This document shows positions 1 to 9,894 of a stretch of DNA of 64,000 nucleotides, piece by piece. Both the position numbers and the translations under genes were made by a program. Source of the DNA: Ceratothoa steindachneri. Taxonomy: Eukaryota > Arthropoda > Malacostraca > Isopoda > Cymothoidae. How positions within the stretch are numbered: position 1 is the stretch's first letter; each line of letters starts with the position of its first letter. The DNA is taken from NCBI GenBank assembly GCA_963969495.1, contig OZ018325.1:203317739-203381738 (forward strand), read 5' to 3'. Below the pieces are notes generated by a model that made no database searches, was not told the DNA's origin, and saw only the letters and a program-made list of their open reading frames with translations.

Positions 1-805
1 ACAAATCACTTATAAAAGCGATACAACTGTAATCAACCTGTATAACGCCCTAGTGAGACCCCATTTGGAATACTGTGCGCAGGCTTGGTCACCCTCCTTC
101 AGAAAAGACATTGAAAGATTAGAAAGAGTTCAGGCCACAGCTACTAAAATGATACCTTCGTTAAGAAATTATAGTTATGAAACACGAATAGACAAGCTAA
201 ACCTTAACAAGTTGGAAACTAGACGTGTACGAGGCCAGTTGATTCAAGTATATAAAATACTAAATAGAATTGATAATGTGGATTACTCAATCTGGTTCGA
301 GTTCAACAGAAATGTAACAAGGAATAACAGTATGAAGCTAATCCCTCCAAAATACAAATTGAATGTATGCGGTAATTTCTTTTCGTATAAAATAGTAAAT
401 ATTTGGAATCAGTTAACGGAAGAAGTCGTTTCGAGCCCCAGTGTCGAGGCGTTTAAAAGGAGGTTAGATAAAATCATAAATACGCTTACATACTAAAAAC
501 ATAAGATTACACTGAAAATAATTAGATTAAGAATATTAAAAGAAAAATAATAATGTAGAAATGCATTTCTGCTTTCCTGTCGAAATTCCTGTTTGTGTAC
601 TTTTTTTTCTAGCACAGCGGGTATCTTTTCATCTTTCATTGCCCAAAAGATCGGGCGGGAGAGGTGGGAGGGGAGAGCCTTGAACTTTACTATACTATTT
701 CTATGACGAGTAGATTGAATATCAATATTAAATGAGTACCTCCTCGGTATGGACTAACTTAGTCTTCTGAGGTACTATCTTTTCTTGTAACTCCTTGTAA
801 CTTCG
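1..805 (+). mobile_element. CR1-like LINE, 3' fragment
   Basis: This is the 3' end of a CR1-clade non-LTR retrotransposon that enters from the left window edge. It holds the last part of the RT ORF (2-496) and a 3' UTR of about 300 bp. The UTR ends near 784-802 with a short repeated TTGTAACTCC-type motif. The same kind of terminus follows the larger CR1 element at 62429-62453 (TTGTTGTTACTCCTTGTTGT), which supports both the assignment and the boundary. The Ty3/gypsy element starts directly after it. Confidence 0.75.
2..496 (+). pseudogene. CR1 reverse transcriptase, C-terminal fragment
   Basis: The reading frame is open from the window edge to a TAA at 494-496. It encodes the thumb and C-terminal region that follows the RT palm in CR1/Jockey-type ORF2 proteins. 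The marks are NALVRPHLEY, then WSPSFRKDIERLERVQ, then LETRRVRGQLIQVYKIL, and near the end FKRRLDKI. The order and spacing match the C-terminus of the longer CR1 copy at 61623-62348 (RPHLEYAVQFWSPSFRKDI and so on), with clear divergence, so this is a different copy. The first in-frame start at 53 (GTG) is not biological; the protein begins outside the window. RT catalytic motifs are not in the window, so function cannot be judged. Confidence 0.8.
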
Positions 806-817
806 GCTTCCTAGAGA

Positions 818-1364
818 TTACGAGAACGGGTCCATCATAGACAGGTTGCAAGGAATAATGAGTTGAATCGCTAAGGACAAAAACGTGGGAACATTTTGTC
901 TACTCTTTTCCCACGAAGGTTTTATGGTTGGCAGGCAGTCTAGGGGCGGTAGGTTTAACCTCAGCCACCACCCGTACAAAATAGTGTACATAAGAAGCAA
1001 CATTGAGGTGATGAGGTAGAGGTCGGTCAGAATAAGAAAAGAATTGACCGGAGGGGCGAATTTGAGTACCATACACAAGTTCAGCTGCAAAACAGGCCAA
1101 ATCCTCCTTCAAGGACGAGCGAATACCCAGGAGAATCAAGGTAGCTTATCCACCCACCCAAGTGATTTTGGTATCTGTGGAGCGTAAACTTGCTTTGAGG
1201 TTCCTGTTCAGACGTTCAACAGTGACGTTGCTCTGATGATAACACGCGGTGTTACTTAGGCGAAAGGATCCAAGCACTGACATGAGTGCATCCCATTGGT
1301 GGGATTCATATTGGCTCCCACGGTTAGTCATGAGAGTCGACGACGTTTGAAGAGCCAGGAACAT
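818..1364 (-). pseudogene. Ty3/gypsy integrase remnant
   Basis: This is the catalytic core and C-terminal part of a retroviral-type integrase, the enzyme that inserts the element's cDNA. The frame ending at 1146 has TNRGSQYESHQWDALM, then ACYHQSNVTVERLNR. In the family the first motif is normally T-D-R-G-S-Q-F, so the catalytic Asp of the DDE triad reads Asn here. The Glu of VER is present. Further C-terminal segments (RPSGQFFSYSDRPLPHH, APRLPANHKTFVGKE) lie in two other frames at 818-1139, so at least two frameshifts separate the pieces. Inactive. Confidence 0.7.
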
Positions 1365-2492
1365 AGCAAATATCGCTCTTCATTTGCAGGATTAAGGCAA
1401 GGTGACGAGTATTAACTTCAGTGTGCATCAAAGACGTAGAACCAGACGAGCAAGCACCGACCAAAGGAATATGGTCAGTAAAAATAGTGAAGTTATACCC
1501 TTCCAAATATGGACGGAAGTGACGGATTGCGTGGTATATAACAAGCATCTCGCGTAAAAACGTACTATACCTCTTTTGGGAGTCAGGAAAAGAACGAGAG
1601 AAGAAAGCAAGAGATTACCAATCATCACCAATCTTCTGCTGCAAGGTTGCACCTACTTGAGTTGAGGATGCGTCTGAAGCGACGCTGATGGGGGCTCATG
1701 GAAAATGATGAGCCAATTCCACAGCGCGGGCAATTAATTGCCTCTGGTGCAAGAAAATATATCGCACCTCTCAGTAGACCACTCGAGAGGAGAGTTCTTT
1801 TTGGTCTTATACATAATGGAGTTTAGAGGGTGCATGACCTGGACACAATTTGGAATGAATCTGTGGTAGAAATTGACCATGTCACAGAAACGTCTGAGTT
1901 GTTTGCTTGATGTGAGTTGGGCAAAGTTGCGCATCACGGTAACTTTGTCTTCGAGTGGACCGAATCCCAGCAGTCGAAACGTGGTGTTCCAAGAATGAGA
2001 CTTTCGAGACACAAAAAATACACTTAGAAGTATTGAGTGTGATACCGTACTCTTGAAGGCGAGAAAAAACTTGCCGAATGTGAAAAAGGTGTTCCTCGAG
2101 CGAGGATGATGCTATTAGCAGGTCGTCAATGACGCAAAAGACAAGGGGGAGGCCTCTCATAACTTGATCCATGAAACGCTGGAAGGTCTGGCCAAAAGAT
2201 CGCAAACCATTTTAAAATAGCTAAAAGGAGTGGTGATGCTAGTCTCTCAAAAATCGTCCCGATGAATAGGGATCTGGTTGAAAGCACGAACCAGATCTAA
2301 ACGAGAAAAGATTGCATAGTCGGATAATGATGAAGTGAAATTGGCTAGGTATGGCAATGAATAACGGTCCGATGTGCTATCGCCTTTAGGGCTCTTAATC
2401 CCCAACTTCTCTGAAATCTCCCACTGTAGATTTTGGAACGATATGGAGTGGGAAGGCCCAAGGTGAAGAGGAAGGCCTATAAATGCCAGCAT
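1324..2492 (-). pseudogene. Ty3/gypsy RT and RNase H remnant
   Basis: Three frames cover RT and RNase H. At 2247-2492 the RT fingers read FSRLDLVRAFNQIPI. At 1882-2205 lies FQRFMDQVMRGLPLVFCVIDD, written in pieces: FQRFMDQVMRGL followed by VIDDLL, the palm with both catalytic Asp residues kept, then LNTSKCIF. At 1734-2012 follows FYHRFIPN with the connection. RNase H is at 1324-1548: FRPYLEGYNFTIFTDHIPL and DICYVPGSSNVV. These are hallmark Ty3/gypsy motifs, but the frame changes at least three times and stops intervene, so no polyprotein can be made. Confidence 0.75.
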
Positions 2493-2938
2493 CCATCATG
2501 AATTGGAATTTATCACGCATTTCAGAGAGTCAATCTGGGGCTAGACGACGAGGTCGGGAGAATACAGGTCCTCCTGTCGCCTCGATCTGATGCACCAGAT
2601 TATGTTTAATGGGCTTATCCTTCGAATGTGGAAGGGTTGGGTTGGGAAACTCCTGCAGAATACGCTAGAATGGGGGCTCGGTGAGTGTGAGACGAATAGA
2701 AAGGAGGGAACTCTATGAGGGTGAGTACGAACTTGAAAAATTGATTAAACTTTTGCAATCCGCAAGCTTGCGGTGACGAGAATCGACAAAAAGGTTGTGA
2801 GCCGAAAGAAAATCGAGGCACAATATTGGACAATCTACCTCAGCCATGACGAAGGTCCATCAAAAAACTCAACGGAGGCCGAGTGAGACTTGAAGGTTAC
2901 GCCTTCCATAGGTCCTAATATTAGTCGAATTAGCTGCC

Positions 2939-2996
2939 TTCAGATCTAAATCTGGTATAGCACTGAATTCTACACCAGTGTCTACCAGGAATGAGA
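2939..2996 (-). pseudogene. Ty3/gypsy protease active-site fragment
   Basis: Reading the minus strand gives LVDTGVEFSAIPDL, a close match to the retropepsin active-site motif of gypsy elements (usually D-T-G-A with a following hydrophobic stretch). It lies between the gag remnant and the RT remnant, where protease belongs. The neighbouring sequence has stops, and only this short block is recognisable. Confidence 0.6.
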
Positions 2997-3235
2997 AATC
3001 AGAAAATGGGTAAAAAATACGAAAGGGAGGACCTACCTGAGCAATTGAAGCGAGAGCAGGGGATGTAGACCCTTTTGTCCCATGACTTTCTAGTTTAAAG
3101 GAGAATTTGAGGTTGAAATTGAAGTTTGAAAATTTGAAGAGTTTGGTTGAGATGAGTGATGTGCCGGGAGTGGAGAGTTGAGATTAGGTGAAGGAGGTGG
3201 TACCGGATGTGAATATGTGCGTGGTTTTAAGCATT

Positions 3236-4010
3236 TTACAGCTTCTGCGCCATATTTTCTTGTGGTACCAGCACCATTGAGTTGATTGGGTGAAAGTTAC
3301 TTAAGCTTTGGGAGACTACTAGGCGCAGTATGGAAACAAGCATAATGGTGGCTACAAGGCTGTGTATAGCATACAACGTTGTTACCGTACCTTTTATGGT
3401 ACCAGCAGAGACCCTTTTGTTGAGAAGGATTATGGTGGGAATAGGCGGAAGAAGAATGTGAAAATTGCTGCAGCTCACCTTTTGTGCCGAGGTTCCCTCG
3501 TTGTTTTCTTTTACGGGAACTCGAACGGGTCCTATCTCTCCGCTCACCATACCCGTGTCGTCGCTTCCTCTGTGCCCCTTGCTGCAGTTTCAACCTGCTG
3601 AGGTCACTCTCAATCCTCGATAACGTGGCAGTTAAATCCCTCGTTAGGAAGGGGGGGAAGCATTTCGCCACGTTCAAGTCGTTCACAAATAGAACTCGCC
3701 GTTACCCGAACCTAGGAAATGGAAGAATTAGGTTCAGAGCCGTGATTGTGTTCGCTGCGACCCAATTTACATATGGGGTTTTATACATGTGGTCGGATGC
3801 TTTTGCCTGCTGATTCACATCAGCCGGGGAAGACATGAAAATGAGGGGCCTAATATATTCTGGGACTGACCGCAGAAAAAACATTTCGGTGAGGAGAGGG
3901 TCGAAAAGGACAGATTGTGCAGCTTTCACCATGATAAGGTCCATAAAATGATTTAAAATGCTAGTTTGACACTTATCTCCCATCTCATGAGTATTAAGGA
4001 GCTCCCTCAA
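3236..4010 (-). pseudogene. Ty3/gypsy gag remnant
   Basis: Two frames cover this segment. The upstream one (3702-4010) holds a capsid-like stretch with VPEYIRPLIFMSSPADVNQ. The downstream one (3297-3686) holds a basic, Arg-rich linker and then LCWYHKRYGNNVVCYTQPC, the Cys/His motif found at the gag C-terminus of many arthropod Ty3/gypsy elements (C-W-Y-H then C-x3-C). The frames overlap only through a frameshift. Gag would form the particle that packages the RNA; this copy cannot. Confidence 0.65.
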
Positions 4011-4260
4011 GTCTTCAACCTGTGGTTCCCAAATTCCTTTCGGAAGGCCTCAATCAAATCGTTATATGCTCTCACTTTCTCCCCATTAAATAAGATATCC
4101 CTAAACTTAATGAAAATACTTTTAGGATCTTTCTGGAAGATGGCAGCAATCTTCTCTTCTTCTGTTATGGCTTAGGGGTGGAGAATTAAATCACAAAAAG
4201 TCAAGCCAAGCGACTGGGTTTGTTGCATCATAAATTGGCAGTGAGAGAAATGGATGAGGG

Positions 4261-4455
4261 ACTTTGACTAAATCTTGCTGTGCTGCGGTTGAGGATTGCA
4301 TAGTTGAAGACGTTTGGTCATTCACCGATGTATTAGCTAATGAATGATTTACCAATGTGATCCTTTTTGGGTGTATGTGACGTTTTTAAATCAGAATATT
4401 TGGTGGTATTGGATGAACTTTAGAATTGATGTGCGTGAAAGAATGTGAGTATATA

Positions 4456-4499
<44 letters not shown>

Positions 4500-5340
4500 C
4501 GCGTAGATTAGTCACGCGACGGATACGTGAAAAAAAATGAGAAAAATATAGTATAATGGAAATTACTCACTCGTTGTATTTAAGGAATATTATTTAATTT
4601 AAATTAATAAGAATTGTAACGATTGGGAGAAGCATGGTGTGGATAAAATTTATGCAAAAATGGCCGCGAGGTCTTTTGAAATTTCTTATTTACGTTTGAA
4701 ATTTATATTTATTGATTGACGGGAGATATATTAAATTATGGGCACCATTTTTATGTGCACTGGTTATTATATGGCTTACCTAGATAGTATATAAATACAA
4801 TATCCTTTACACGTAAATTAGATTGATAGAAATGAAGGTTGAATTTTAAGATTCGGGCTACGTGACGGAATGCGCTGACACGAGGCTTTGGTTACACGGG
4901 GAACGAAGATATATTATATTTAAGAATTAACAAAGAAAACAAAGAATTGATTGAATATAACTTGATGCAAATTAGTATACCAGGAGTTATTGTTTAATGG
5001 ATATGTAAAAGGATTACAAATGCAATTCCGAAGATAATAATTGCTAATCGAATGAATAATAACAGAAAATTAAATAAATGTTAATTAGGGATTAAACATC
5101 AATAGGATGTTAGATATTAATAAGATATTAAAAATTAATAGGATCTCAAATGTTAACAGGATATTGAATGTTAATGTAAAAGTTATTTAAAGGGATATTA
5201 AGAGAACAAAGAATGTTAAAGTGGTTTTTAAAGGAATCACAATGGTAATAAGTAAATTGGAGTCTGTAATAATGAAAATATATATAGGAGTACGGTACTC
5301 ACACGTTTGAGATGAATTAGTTAACTTGAATTGCGGAACA
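4261..5340. other. AT-rich interval, no gene seen
   Basis: No reading frame of interest on either strand. It contains a (GT)n-(GC)n microsatellite and, at 5085-5175, several near-copies of an ATTAATAGGAT-like motif spaced about 25-30 bp apart. It may include the lost 5' LTR of the Ty3/gypsy element, but I see no terminal motif to prove that. Confidence 0.5.
4459..4503. repeat. (GT)n-(GC)n microsatellite
   Basis: Uninterrupted GT dinucleotides pass directly into GC dinucleotides. Alternating purine-pyrimidine tracts of this kind can adopt Z-DNA; that is general knowledge, not shown here. Confidence 0.95.
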
Positions 5341-5344
5341 CACT

Positions 5345-5409
<65 letters not shown>
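5341..5409. repeat. (CA)n-(TA)n microsatellite
   Basis: A CA run to about 5370 is followed by a TA run to 5409, then directly by the 3' flank of the Penelope-like element. Confidence 0.95.
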
Positions 5410-5413
<4 letters not shown>

Positions 5414-5478
5414 AAAATTAATGCAAAATCGCAAGAAACGATGAGGAATTAAACCACATTCTCCGAAGACAATTTAAT

Positions 5479-5519
5479 TCAGAACAGTTTCGGTGTATCT
5501 CACACCCTTTTTCAACTGA
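5479..5519 (-). ncRNA. Hammerhead-ribozyme-like motif in PLE tail
   Basis: On the minus strand: short stem I TCAG/CTGA, a core reading TTGAAAA where the hammerhead consensus is CUGANGA, stem II GGGTGT with GAGAT loop and ACACC, then GAAAC, then TGTTC before the second half of stem I. The GAA part of the core and stem II are intact. C3 and G8 of the first core block are changed. PLEs are known to carry hammerhead motifs in their terminal regions; the change at G8, the general acid, predicts an inactive relic. Confidence 0.55.
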
Positions 5520-5590
5520 CACTGGGCAGAAAATATAAAAGAAGTGCATATAAGAATGACGCAAGATCCCCTCTTTTTTCCCCCAATCCC

Positions 5591-6641
5591 CTACTTGTGG
5601 CTAATCTGGGGGGGGTTAGGCCTAAACATATTGAAGGGCTGACATTTTACTATTTTATTTATTTGCAAACTTATTATAGGATTAAAAGAAAATTGACCCT
5701 CAGATAGATTTAAATTAGGAACTGACGATATCAAGCTCGATTCTACGATTCTTCTCTTAACATAGTTAGCCGATTTAAATAACATTTTACTTCCATTGAA
5801 ATCGATCGTATGATTCTTGTCTCCAACATGGCAAAATATTCCCCTGCTTTCGCTGCCCACTCTAATATCTCTTGTGTTCGTACAATCTCTTGTCTAGATT
5901 TCTCCCCGTTTCCCCTATATAAACTTTATCGCAATCGTTGCATGGTATTGCATATACTCCTATGTTATGATGTTCTTTAGGTTTCCTGGCCATCATCAAT
6001 TGGTTTAAGGAATTATTATATTTAAAGGCTAGATTAATACCCGCTGTTCCAAATATGTCCTTTAAACTATTTAATTTATTATTAAATGGCAATGTTATAC
6101 ATTTGTTGAAGTCATTAGTGCGGGAAGGCTTATTACCATGGAATGTTTTCCTAGCTGCAAAATGGGCAGACGATATGAACCAATCGGGGTAATACAAATT
6201 AGAAAAAATGGTCCTGATAATGACAATTTCTTCATCTAAATAGGAAGGATGACATATTTTGTATGCTCTCAGGAAAAGGTTAGAAATTACCGATTTTTTA
6301 ACAGTATTATCGTGAAACGAAAAATAATGTATATAGGCATTCGAGTGGGTTGGTTTCCTATACTCGTCAAGTTTTAATTCATGGTGATCTTTATTAATGA
6401 GGACATCTAAAAAGGGTAATCTATTATCATATTCCCATTCATATTTAAATTTGATGGAGACCTGCAAATTATTCAAATTATTAAAAAAGGTATCAAAATC
6501 ATGGCCATTAGGCCATACAGAAAATACATCGTCAATGTACCTTAACCATATAAAGTTGGGAGGAGAAATTGTGGGAAGGAGTTCAGTCTCAAAATATTCC
6601 ATTAAGAGACATGCCAATATCGGAGATAAACAATTTCCCAT
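5591..6641 (-). pseudogene. PLE reverse transcriptase + GIY-YIG endonuclease
   Basis: The open frame 5862-6641 (259 codons) begins at MGNCLSPILACLLMEYFE, part of the RT palm. It has RYIDDVFSVW with the two catalytic Asp residues, then LPFLDVLI and YRKPTHSNAYIHY, typical of PLE RT. The end of this frame is the GIY-YIG nuclease: GVYAIPCNDCDKVYIGETGR, then LDKRLYEHKR. GIY-YIG provides target nicking in Penelope elements. The frame stops there; the rest of the nuclease (HVGDKNHTIDFNGSK and following) lies in another frame at 5591-5860, so a frameshift splits the domain. Upstream RT sequence to 6895 also has stops. A related, more decayed PLE is at 39100-40080. Confidence 0.85.
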
Positions 6642-6894
6642 GCTAAGGCCAAATATTTGTCTAAAAACTCATTATTTACTCGAAACACATTGTCAGAGAC
6701 ATAATTCAACTAAATCGATAAATTTACTCGTAGAAATGGGAAGATCCAAATGAAGTCTAGGCATGATTTCCCGCAGAAGGCCCATGGTTTGGTCAACCGC
6801 AAATTTGGAAAACAAAGGTTACATCAAAGCTCACAAGTTTTCCATCCGGTAATTGCAAGTGGTTGAGGCGGTCAACGAAATCTTGATGAAAATA

Positions 6895-7142
6895 TTGAAA
6901 AGCGCAGATTTAATTAAACAATTCAGAAGTACAAACCCTTCACTTCCCTATATGTATGGGCTCCCAAAGACCCACAAAGAAAGATGTCCCTTACGCCCAA
7001 TCATTTCCATATTAATTCTCCCACTTATGAGTTCTCCAAATGGCTCGCCAAGTATTTATCTCCAGCAGTAGGAAGAATCTCATCTGCACACATTATGAAC
7101 ACTCAAGATTTCGTTAACCGCCTTAACCACTTGATATTACCG
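6895..7142 (+). mobile_element. Inverted 5' piece of Penelope-like RT
   Basis: The plus strand reads the RT N-terminal half: SLPYMYGLPKTHK, then CPLRPIISI, and after a frameshift SPTYEFSKWLAKYLSP, then QDFVNRLNHLILPEG. The last block is the same stretch with which the minus-strand PLE begins (QDFVDRLNHLQLPDG). The two pieces therefore share about 15 residues, differ in a few of them, and are head to head. At 7143 the sequence switches to the LINE without a poly(A) tail or visible target duplication. Confidence 0.75.
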
Positions 7143-9767
7143 GAGGGGATACGGTGTGGAAGCCGAGCCCTCCTCTTAAGACTTGGAGCCATCCGTATAC
7201 ACTGGCACGGTTCCAGCGTGACACGATGTGTGCTCCAAAAAGGTCGAACGCAATACTCCCTGCGCAGTACAAGCTTTGGGAGCAGAGGCGTATCGACAAA
7301 TAGCCAAATGCGGTGCCCTCCAGGGTAACGTCATGGGCAGAACAAGGGGCGCCACCAGCCAAAGAGCTATATCTACCTCTCAAAGGAGTTTCCTAGGCCC
7401 TAACCTCAAAGGGCTTAGGGTATGACTGGCGACTCTCGGCGGCATAGGCACCATCGAGATCAGCTGCGGATGCAGTGAGAGCTGTTGGCGACTGAGGAAG
7501 GCGACGGGCTCGTACGTACAGGCGAATGATGCACTGCAGGCGGCGCAGAGCGAGTGGCATCTCCCCAGCATCGACCAACAGGCTCTCAATGGGGCAAGTG
7601 CGGAAGGCAACGGTCGCAAGCGAAGGCCGGTGTGGTGGATCGAATCCACCTTCCGCAATAAACGCTCGGCTGCGAATGCATAAAACTCGCATCCGTAGTT
7701 GAGCTTCGAACGAACAAAGGATCGATAAAAAAGTAGGGCAGTAGCCCTATCAGCGCCCCAAGCGCTGAACGTCACGGAACGTAGAATGTCCATGGCGCGG
7801 GTACAAGAGACCCTAAGGCTGCGAATATAAGCCTCCCAGGTGAGGCGTCTGTCGAATACAAGACCAAGGAAACGGTGCGACTCAACCACATCCAGGCGCA
7901 CCCAATTAAGAAACAAATCTGGGTCGGGGTGGGGCCGTGAATGGCGGCAGAAGTGCCCTACCTTAGTCTTGGCCAAAGAAAACCGAAACCTGTGCGCTTT
8001 GGCATAGCAAGAGACGCGTAACTTGCGGAAGCCGCACTGTGCAGAAGACAGATGGCCTCCGCTGTCGAGGAAATAGGCTAATCTAACATTTACCAATTTC
8101 TCCATCAACTTGCACACGCAAGAGGTTAGAGAGATTGGGCGGAAACCGGTGGGAGTAGAGTGATCTCTCCGCGATTTGCGAAAGACGAGCACAGTAGCGA
8201 TTTGCCATGAGTCTGGGAGAAGACCATCCACCCAGATCCTGTTGAACAAATCTAACAGAAAGTCCATGCCTCACTCACCCAGGTGACGAAGCATGACCCA
8301 CGAGACATCGCCTGGACCATGGGCGGTGTCCGCGCACAAAGCGAGAGCGGAACGCAACTCACTTACAGTAAACTTGTCGTTGAAGGCTTCTCCGCCTCGG
8401 GAGGTAAAGTCCAGTCGGCGGCCTTCCGCGACATGAGGACGTGCATTGAATGCTGGCGGAGCAGCATCACGGTTAGAAAATGCGGAAAAAGCGGTCGCTA
8501 AGGATTTCGCCACGGACGCGGGGTCCGAGATTGCGGTCCCATTCTCCTGGAAAACGGGAGGGGGATCCTGAGAGAACTTGCCCCGAATCCTTTTGACTCG
8601 CTTCCACACCTCAGCTAAAGGGGTCTTCCCGCTGAGGAAAGACACGTATGCCTACCAAGAAGAGCGGCGGGCGTGCTTTGAAATATACCGGAACCAAGCC
8701 CTATCCCGACGAAATTCAGCGACAGTGAAATCGTTCGGGTGGCGCTTATAGCGCATGTAGGCATAACGCTTCTGTTTGTGGGCCGTCTCACATTTGGCCG
8801 ACCACTATGGGAGTGTTCGGCGTGCAAAACGGCCAGACATCCTAGGAATAGTAGTCAGGCTCACGGCAATGAGGTTGCCGGAGAAGAACTCAACGGTCTC
8901 ATCTACCGACCTAAACACCTCGACTGGGATAGAGAATTTAGTAATTTCCTGAAATGCAGGCCACCGCGCCCACGTCAAGCACCACCGAGGTGGTCTATCA
9001 GGCGGCAGTTGCCCTGAAAATGATATTTGAATGGTAGAGTAATCACTACCATGGAGGTCATTGACCACCCCCCAATCAAAATCAGGCTGTGCATCCGAAG
9101 AGCACAAAGATTGGTCGAGACAAGAAAATAAAGCGGTTCTCGGACAGTGATGCGTAAACTCATCCACCTTTAGGACACGCATCTCAAGCTCTTCGATCAG
9201 ATCGGCAAGGACTTGTCCCCTGGGATTTATGGAGTAATCTCCCCAGAGTGGATGCCTGCCATTTAGATCTCCAGGCAAGAGATAGGGCCTCGGCAACCGT
9301 GCCACGACGCGGCGGAAGTCCCCCGCGTCGAAGTCAGCTGACGGTGGAATGTACGCAGAAATGATAGTATACCTCCTATCCAGGTGCAGCTGCACAGCCA
9401 CTGCCTGAAAGGAGGTATCTAAAGAGAAAGGAAGAACGGAGACATCATGCCGGATGTAAACCGCGCATCCCCCAGCTCGGCCATCCCGCGGTGGTGGGGT
9501 CAAAAGACCCTTATACCCCGGAAGGGCAGGCAGGGGGCACGCGCCTAGCATGGTCTCCTGCAAAACGATAGCTAACGGGGAACGGGATGAGACGAGCCTC
9601 CGCAGCTTCTCCCAGTTGGCCCGAAGTCCACGGCAATTCCATTCAAGGAATATGCTATCCAGGCCTAGCTCGAAAGAGACGCGTGGGCGCTCCTCGAACT
9701 GAAGAACATCACGGGAATGGCCGTACGCTTCCCGGGGGCAGAACCCCGTGCGCTGTTGGCCGGACAA
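7143..9767 (-). pseudogene. LINE copy A ORF2 (EN-RT), RT core deleted
   Basis: Compared with copies B and E, this ORF2 has an internal deletion of about 430 bp at about 8019-8020. It joins SSAQCGFRK to AKAHRFRFSLAKTK. The lost part includes FFDLEKAYD, PQGSVLS and YVDD, the RT catalytic palm. The endonuclease at 8805-9767 has the start of the fold (LEWNCRGLRANWEKL, QETML, GDLNGRHPLWGD), but the SDH block reads SDYSTIQ, with His changed to Tyr. Frameshifts lie near 7390, 8270, 8640 and 8820. RNase H is cut off by the 3' truncation. Dead copy. Confidence 0.85.
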
Positions 9768-9894
9768 AGCGCTTAAGGTGCTGTCGCCTTCGAGGACTTA
9801 TTGGGGGAGGGTGGGCTCGCCATGCGAGTCTTTTTTCCCCCCGCCTCGAAACCTTAGGCGGGCGTTGCGGCTTCGGAGGCGGGGGGCCCTCTTT

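Larger units (their letters stand above)
806..4260 (-). mobile_element. Degenerate Ty3/gypsy LTR retrotransposon
   Basis: Pieces of gag, protease, RT, RNase H and integrase occur in this order from high to low coordinate, the canonical Ty3/gypsy order on the minus strand. Every domain is broken by stops and frame changes. I could not find a convincing pair of LTRs, a primer-binding site or a polypurine tract, so the outer limits are approximate. The low-coordinate end abuts the CR1 3' terminus. Old, non-autonomous copy. Confidence 0.75.
5410..6895 (-). mobile_element. Penelope-like element (PLE), 3' portion
   Basis: The minus strand carries the second half of a PLE RT, a GIY-YIG endonuclease domain and a downstream region with a hammerhead-like motif, in that order. 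RT similarity continues upstream of the long ORF to about 6895 (QDFVDRLNHLQLPDGKLVSF, with stops). At that point the sequence turns into an oppositely oriented PLE piece. Together the two look like one insertion with an inverted 5' part. Confidence 0.8.

Noticed and set aside
3362..3813. Plus-strand ORFs across the gypsy gag remnant
   Set aside because: They are antisense to recognisable gag motifs.
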